Shown here: positions 57,900 through 64,000 of the stretch, piece by piece
How positions within the stretch are numbered: the stretch's first letter is position 1
How the letters are laid out: each line of letters starts with the position of its first letter
From: Diadema setosum
Lineage: Eukaryota > Echinodermata > Echinoidea > Diadematoida > Diadematidae
NCBI GenBank assembly: GCA_033980235.1
Contig: CM067075.1
Coordinates: 439,001-503,000, forward strand
Length of the DNA stretch: 64,000 nucleotides
Direction: 5' to 3'
Made by a program: the position numbers and the translations under genes
Notes under the pieces: generated by a model
Seen by the model: only the letters and a program-made list of their open reading frames with translations
Told to the model about the DNA's origin: nothing
Database searches by the model: none

Positions 57900-58305
57900 A
57901 TTTCATTCTGCTCACATAGTGGAAGCGACCCCAACATGGGCGTCACTTCTTCAACAATCTTTGTCGTCATTGATGCAATTTCAGGATAAAGTTGGTAAAG
58001 AGCTGAAGCCTTTAATGTGGTGCTGTGTCTTTAATGAATATTGGGATCTGAAATTAACACAAAGACCCCCTCTTACAATCAAACAAAGATAACAAGGTAT
58101 GTGATTCAGTTTTCTTTCGCTGAACAAATTTATCAAACAGAAACTAGTGCAGTTTTTTACAGTATGCGCCTCTTCAACATTGCCTTGTTGATTGATTATC
58201 AAGCTCCTGATTGTACTTATTTATTGCTACCAAGTCTCTCCTACATGCTCATCCATTAGAAATAGCCACTTTTCAAACTGCTGATAAACTTGAAAGAGTT
58301 TGGAA

Positions 58306-58311
58306 AATAAA
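58306..58311 (+). promoter_or_regulatory. Candidate polyadenylation signal of the MULE-derived gene
   Basis: AATAAA about 407 bases after the stop codon. It is the first clear AATAAA downstream, and a 3' UTR of this length would be ordinary. Confidence 0.45.
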
Positions 58312-59219
58312 CGTAAGGTATGAAAAATGCATCTCAATCTCGAGTTACGGTGTTACATTTATAATTGATTATACAGAATTAATAAATTGACTTAATAGTC
58401 AATATACTCCATTCTGCGCAAGTTTTTTTTTTTCGATGATCAAAGTCAAAGATACGAAATTCAACTTTTAATGAGTACAAATATGTTCCAAACTTTCATG
58501 ATGTTATTATGGAACTGTCCATTGATAGTTATATTAGTGCTACATTTCTTGGAAACTCAGGTCAAAAGACTCACAGAAATCAACTCATTAATCACAAGTG
58601 TTGAGCTTTTTTTTTTCAGATTATCCCCATTATCTTTTAAAGTGCATCTTACCTACTTCTGATATTAACGTTATGTCCTGGGAAAATATATTTCGCATCC
58701 CTTGCATATGTGAAGGTCAAAAGGGGCAAAAAGAAATATAAGAAATAAAAAGGGAAATACAAAAATCTGTGTACAGAAGTAGTGTAAGGAGAATTGTCCA
58801 CAAAATCAGTCCTTTTGAAGCAATTTTGCCAATCTCAGGATCCTCATGGAAAGTACATGTATACCATAATTCTCTTATTTTGTAACATATCTTGATGAAA
58901 CTTTTTTTTTTAAACTTGCTCCTCTCATTTTATTCATTCCTATTTGATTCTCTCCTTGGGTTGGATTCCCCTTTAATGAAAAGTGCATGTACAATATGTA
59001 CCAGCATGCATGCAGGCAGGGACATCTTTGATTTACATTTGTCTTCATATAGGCCTGTACAGTGATACGAGTAGTACGTTTATACATTAGACGTGAATGA
59101 CAGACCACACTACTGTTCTACTCTTGGTAGTTGCTGTTACCAAAATACTTCCTTCTGCAAAAAATACACTTATTTTGAGAAAAAAAAATGTAATTCCATG
59201 CCTCTGTTGAGATGTGTTA
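58312..59219. other. Intergenic, nothing recognised
   Basis: AT-rich with T homopolymers at 58,425, 58,610 and 58,903. No gene or repeat family seen. Confidence 0.4.
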
Positions 59220-59693
59220 CAGTCAACCCTGTCTGTAGCGGCCACCCAAGGGAGACGAGAAAAAGTGACCGTTATAGACAGGTGACCGCTATAGCCAGGA
59301 TAACCATCTTTGTGTGCATTGACTACATGTACGTGTATTATTGTTGTATACATCTACAGGCACTTACACATGTATGTGAGTTTGTATGCTCACGTGTGTT
59401 TCACGCATTGGACAATGCCCGTGTTATGGAATTGTTGCATAGTAGCATGTGTACAGTCATGAAGAAACTAGTGCATTATTATGACTAAATGAGTGATAAA
59501 TGCAGCGGATGCGATCACTGAATGTTGTCCATGAATGACTGGCACGGCTACAAAGCAGAAAAACACGCTGAATTATTGGCTCGACTGCAGCTCCATCGGG
59601 ACTGTGGCCCCTATAGACAGGTTAAAATCTACCGCGGGAAACAAAATTTGTGGCCGCGTTAGACAGGTGGCCGCTAAACACAGGGTCTTTAAC
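59220..59693. mobile_element. Tigger-like MITE (CAGTCAACCCTGTCTGTAGC ends)
   Basis: The left end CAGTCAACCCTGTCTGTAGC with GGCC is mirrored, with decay, by GGCCGCTAAACACAGGGTCT at the right. AGACAGGTGACCGCTATAG and AGACAGGTGGCCGCTAAAC recur subterminally. TA precedes the left end. Confidence 0.7.
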
Positions 59694-60000
59694 AAGGCTT
59701 TTCTCAATGTTGAACAAAAATATTGTCATGGATTTTTTTTTTTTTGAATAAAGCATACAAGTAATCATTGCTAGTTGAGCTACGCCTAATTAACTACCTC
59801 AGTGTTAGGTGGGAGTATTATTCACATTGAGTGATAGTTCCAGTTTGTATAACAATACTTCTTGGATATTGGAGGATCAGATTACATCTGTACATGAAAA
59901 AAAAAGTGCTTGAACATGAAGAAGCAAATAAAGTGCGTCATGAATTCATGCAATAGTGGTGTCATTTTCCTTCATCCATGTGAGTACATGTTTCTAGACA

Positions 60001-60485
60001 AAATGTTCAATGTAGAGAGTATGAGAAAGAGGTCTTGTAAACAGAAATTGTAAAGTATAAAAATGAGAAAAGGAGAAGGGGAGAGACAGAGTGAGTATGA
60101 GAAACAAAGAAATTGTATACAAATGTAAACAGTGATAGAGGAAGGAAAAATACACGAGTCACACATTTGAAAAAGGAGGAGATTGAGAGAGGTCGTAAAA
60201 ATGAATATGCAGACGAGTCTTTGAAATAGTATGAAGAAAAGAGGGATAGGTTTGAGAAACAAAAAGATATACTCAGTATGAAAATAAGTTTAGGGGCCGT
60301 TAATAGTAACAAATATAATGGGGTTGGGGTCTGAGAAATGCATGTACATACAATGTATATAGAGAGAGGGGTCTTAGAAACAGAAATCATGTGATATAAG
60401 AGGGCACATGAGAGGGAGTCAAGAGAGAGAGAGAGAGCTTGCATTTGGAACAAATACTTGTGATATATGAAGAGACGGGGAAAGG

Positions 60486-60517
<32 letters not shown>

Positions 60518-60540
60518 TGTCTGAGAAATAAGAGAGTGAG
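60001..60540. repeat. Purine-rich (GA)n region
   Basis: Long AGAGAG-biased stretch, densest at 60,425-60,515. Its minus strand is a 228-residue open frame rich in Ser, Leu and Phe, which is a composition artefact. Confidence 0.75.
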
Positions 60541-60692
60541 GGTGCTTAAAGACAAATACAGTGTATTAATATAATTAATGCAATGTATTAATGTTAAAAT
60601 GAAAAAAATGGCAAACATTTTGCAAAGTATTCTATTCCATTCAGGTGTCAATAGATATAAGCGATCATGCTGTTTCACAACTCTCTGATACA

Positions 60693-60946
60693 TATGAAGA
60701 GTTTGTTTGCAAAAACCGATAAGTCCATTTTTGAAGATTTTGAAGTACGGTCTCTGTCATAAAGTACAAAATAATACCTTTTAAATGATATATTGGTCAC
60801 TACATATAAAGGTACATTTTTGAAGTTATGGTCAAAAGAAGCACAAATTTTCTTATTATTCTCTTTATTTTTCTTGACCTTTAATCGCAAATATCTCCAT
60901 TTGGCAAATATGGACTTATCGGTTTTTACGAACAAACTCTTTATAT
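60693..60946. mobile_element. Palindromic MITE (GAAGAGTTTGTTCGCAAAAA family), copy 2
   Basis: Nearly identical to 19,455-19,722 but in the other orientation. Ends GAAGAGTTTGTTTGCAAAAA and AAAACCGATAAGTCCATA in reverse. It is followed directly by a TA/TG microsatellite (60,947-61,012). Confidence 0.85.
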
Positions 60947-60950
60947 ATAC

Positions 60951-61012
<62 letters not shown>

Positions 61013-61651
61013 AACAATAGATTACCAGTTATATGCCACAACGAGAGTTCGAGAATGCCGAAATATCAATTAGATCACTATTACTATTGTGCCGGATTAA
61101 TGAGATCTTACAGAATATTAATTATCTTTTTTTTTTTATTAAATCTCTTTCCTTATGATCTCTCCCCCCCCCCCCCCCCCATCAGATTTTTCTTGCTCTG
61201 TTATGTTTGTTTTGTTTTGTTTTGTTTTTTCGTGCTCTCACTCATAGTGTACATGTCTACCACGCAAGGCGGCGGCGAGCAAAACTTTCACAGCGCGTGC
61301 ACACACGCTTGCATACACTCGCTGATGAACGTGTACAACGTACTGTATTCAATCGGGATCGTCGCGAGTGTAGGAAAACCATAGGGAGACTCGAGGCAAC
61401 GGTCGAGTGGTCGATAGACGCAACAACCGAGTGAGTAAGCATAGACGCATAACGAGCGGTTTCATTGCATTAAATTGCGAAAAACCACAGGCTTGCGTGT
61501 AAATAAAAAATGCGCAACCGGGAGGTAGCACCAGGAATATTTTTGCGCCAATCCCCTTTTAGTAGAGCAGATAAGCCGACTAATTGTGCAAAATTTGACT
61601 AAAGCATGAAACTTTCACCAGTTATAGTACATGTCATAAGATTCATTTTAA
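61013..61651. other. Intergenic with a shared GGCGC-element end
   Basis: Contains a poly-T/poly-C stretch (61,128-61,182). 61,475-61,530 is inverse to 42,660-42,720 (CCACAGGCTTGCGTGTAAAT with AAAAAATGCGC). No gene. Confidence 0.45.
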
Positions 61652-62220
61652 AGGACAAGTTCACCTCCATAAACATAAGGATTGAGAGAATGTAGCAATA
61701 TTAGTAGAACACATCATTGAAAGTTTTAGGAAAATCGGACAGTCCGTTCAAAAGTTATGAATTTTTGAAGTTTCTGTGCAGTAACCGCTGGATGAGAAGA
61801 CTACTGCAGTGTGTGAATAACTTAGATGTCACATGCGTACAACAATATAAGGAAAATATAAAGAGAATTTCACAAAATTTCATCTTTTGAAAAAAGTTCA
61901 CATTCCCCCGACTCGTTACCGACAAATGTTATAGGTAATATTATTCCCCCCACCTTTAGAAAGAGGCAAGTCAAGTGCTCTATTATTATGCGAAAAAAGT
62001 GAAAATATGTTGAATTTTGTTTTACATTTTCTTCATACTGTTGTACGCATATGACTCACAAGCTGTAGTAGTCTCCTCATCCAGCGGTTCCAACACAAAC
62101 ATTTCAAAAATTCATAACTTTTGCATCGATTGTCCAATTTTCCTCAAACTTTCACTGATGTGTCCTACTAATATTGTTGCATTCTCTCGATCCTTATGTT
62201 TATGAAGGTGAACTTGTCCT
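61652..62220. mobile_element. TTAA-type (piggyBac-like) foldback MITE, copy 2
   Basis: Same length and arms as 49,030-49,598. TTAA lies directly on both sides (61,648-61,651 and 62,221-62,224), the target duplication of piggyBac-type elements. No transposase. Confidence 0.92.
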
Positions 62221-62229
62221 TTAAGATCG

Positions 62230-62970
62230 GGAGGTAAGTCTGATTTGACCGCTGATGACCTCCAGAGGTCAATGAACTTTTAATATCAGAATATTGATGT
62301 TTGGCGTCTTTGGATAGTGAAAAACACAGTTTTGATGTACTAAACGAGATTATTCTGTTACAATTGATTGTCTTCATATTCCAAAAAGCATTGGTAACTA
62401 CCAACAGGTCCTACCTTTGACCTCTGAGGACCACGAAAGGTCAATGACCTCAAAATGTCAAAATATTGATATTTGTTGTCATGGGTAACAATAAACTGCC
62501 GAATTATGTACTAAACATTAATTTGTGCTAAAATTGAATTGGTTTCATACTCCACAGAGCATTTGGAATTATTTACAAGTTTTCACCTTTGACCTCTGAG
62601 TATCACGAAAGGTCAGTGACCTCAAAATACAACAATATTCATTTTGATATACAGGGCCTGTGATCATGATGTTATGGGTAACAATTAACTTGCAAGATGT
62701 ACTCAACATTCATTTGTGCCACAGTTGAACTTGCTACATATCTCACCGAGCATCTGCAATGATTAAATAGTTCTAACCTTTGACCTCTGGAGGCCATGAG
62801 AAGTCAGTGACCTCAAAATTTGGAAAACGATATTTGATGGAAAGTTGATGGTTGTCCGCATAATTACATACTACAGTAAATGTGTATTAAGTATTAATTC
62901 CATGAAACACCGTGTACTGTCCTCATGTATCCCACTTTGGCATCTGAGGGAAATGCAAGGTCAATGACCT
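62230..62970. repeat. Tandem ~180 bp units with AGGTCA/TGACCT half-sites
   Basis: At least four degenerate units, each with CTTTGACCTCTGAG or CTCTGGAGG, then GAAAGGTCAATGACCTCAAA, then TTGATATTTG and, in some, ATGGGTAACAAT. Units start near 62,248, 62,411, 62,587 and 62,777, with a weaker one near 62,940. Confidence 0.7.
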
Positions 62971-63419
62971 TAAAAATTTAACATGCAAATAATAATGTTT
63001 GGCTTACTGGATTAATGTTCAATGGTAGGCCTAAGTGCAACTGTTCTTGACTTAATTTATGTTATTACCCTTAATTTAAGTTATTATTGATGCGTCTGCA
63101 AATCTCACGTACCGAGTTGCAATTCGTAGTATATGCAGGTGTCAAACTCGTGTGAGAGGCCAGTAACTCCAGAAATGAAATCTAATGCTGTAAGTAGCAT
63201 CGGGTTACAATCAGGTTATTGCGTTATCCAGAAGAGCTTATATGAAATTGTGCCTTAAGATGATTTGTGCAATTGTCCAATTCTCATTGATCATGGTCTT
63301 TACACTTACACATGCCCATGGAGATGTTTATGACCTCAGGCAAATGTGGAGTATTAGCAGACACACACACAAAGGTATCGTCCATATTGATGGTTAAATG
63401 TCTAAGTGTCTGCTTGCAT
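62971..63419. other. Intergenic, nothing recognised
   Basis: Unstructured sequence with a short CA run at 63,361-63,371. Confidence 0.4.
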
Positions 63420-64000
63420 TTAACAGTCCCCTGAACATGCACATAATTCAGTGCACTTGAGTGCAGCCTTGGTACACTTGCAGCGGCCTGTACATCCCTT
63501 CTTGCAGTTGCAGTGGATCAGTTCGTGGCAAGATTTTGATGCCTCTGGCAGAGTTGTCCAAAGAGGCTGCCATCCAGAGGTGTGCCTTGTCCAGCCCCAT
63601 TCAGATGGGCTTGGTAGGTCAGGATTCAGGATCAGAGTCTAGTTCCAGCAGTTTGCTTGCAGACATGCGCGTTTGATGTGCTGCCGAAGTGCAGCCTGCG
63701 TTGGGGGAATGTTATTCAGAGCCCTCGACTTCTGTGCGAAGAGATGCTTCCTGGCATCGTTTACTTCCAATAGGTTGCTGGTGCGGTCATAAATCAGCAC
63801 AACAAAGCGCTCAAGCAGTGACATGGACTCTCCACTGACATCACATGGCATACATAAGAGTTCCTCAAAAGCATCTGTCACCTCTGGGAAAACTTTCCAT
63901 GTTCCCGTGCAGTCTTCTTCCCTCTGCCAACAAAAGAAGACACCGTGTCACACCCGGTGAGAGCATGGAATATGGGGAGAGTAGCACATTGTCTTGGACT
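63420..64000 (-). pseudogene. Broken C-terminal part of a repetitive-family ORF with Cys-rich tail
   Basis: The minus strand reads from the window edge FHALTGCDTVSSFVGRGKKT, then a one-base frameshift, then TWKVFPEVTDAFEELL, SMSLLERFVVLIYDRTS, KSRALNNIPPTQAALRQHIK and ACLQANCWN. An in-frame TAG follows where CAG would continue, then NPDLPSPSEWGWTR, WQPLWTTLPEASKSCHELIH and the tail CNCKKGCTGRCKCTKAALKC, ending CTELCACSGDC and TAA. I recognise the HALTGCDTxS..GxGKK and CTGRCKC pattern from multicopy uncharacterised ORFs in invertebrate genomes; its element class is not known to me. Two lesions in 190 codons mark a dead copy. It is cut by the window end. Confidence 0.8.

Noticed and set aside
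60007..60693. 228-residue open frame on the minus strand, rich in Ser, Leu and Phe
   Set aside because: It lies over a GA-rich purine tract whose complement lacks stop codons. Composition is repetitive, with no domain and no splice or start context.

Overview
This window is nuclear DNA from an animal, most likely a marine deuterostome and probably an echinoderm (inference; no species-diagnostic sequence is present). The evidence is spliced genes with GT/AG introns, RING-less B-box/coiled-coil (TRIM-like) genes of the kind echinoderms carry in large numbers, CR1/L2-like and Penelope-like retroelements, many foldback MITEs, and dense CA, GA, AT and TTCA microsatellites. Most of the window is intergenic and repeat-derived. 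Most long open frames in it are translated microsatellites or transposons.

Layout. Positions 1-21,790 (unit A) and about 22,560-42,660 (unit B) are two diverged copies of one roughly 20 kb segment in direct tandem. Each unit carries, in order: one intronless-CDS B-box/coiled-coil gene (891-2684; 23412-25187), LINE fragments, Penelope-like element remnants, a 1.4-1.9 kb array built on TGTGGTA/TACCACA, a minus-strand CR1/L2-like LINE 3' fragment, and a terminal CA microsatellite with a GGCGGATCCA-type MITE. After duplication each copy collected its own insertions. A gained the nested inverted-repeat locus at 10.5-12.9 kb and MITEs at 19.5-20.4 kb. B gained a 3.2 kb TIR transposon at 39.1-42.3 kb, a 188 bp hairpin at 26.1 kb, and a tiny hairpin flanked by 9 bp repeats at 25.7 kb. 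Paralogous empty sites let several of these be polarised.

Positions 42,947-57,899 hold a ten-exon plus-strand gene. Every predicted splice junction keeps frame, giving 864 codons. The protein has an N-terminal WRKY/FLYWCH-like zinc finger, a MULE-type DDE transposase domain with apparent D291-D360/361-E477, and a SWIM zinc finger (C570, C572, C581, H583). It looks like a transposase-derived host gene. Its introns contain pogo-like, TTAA-type and other MITEs, and dispersed repeats rich in AGGTCA half-sites.

Positions 57,900-64,000 hold the 3' UTR, more MITEs (including second copies of families seen earlier), a tandem region of AGGTCA/TGACCT half-sites, and at the right edge a broken minus-strand ORF of a repetitive family with a Cys-rich tail. 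The two TRIM-like genes and the MULE-derived gene are the only protein-coding genes I would defend as intact.
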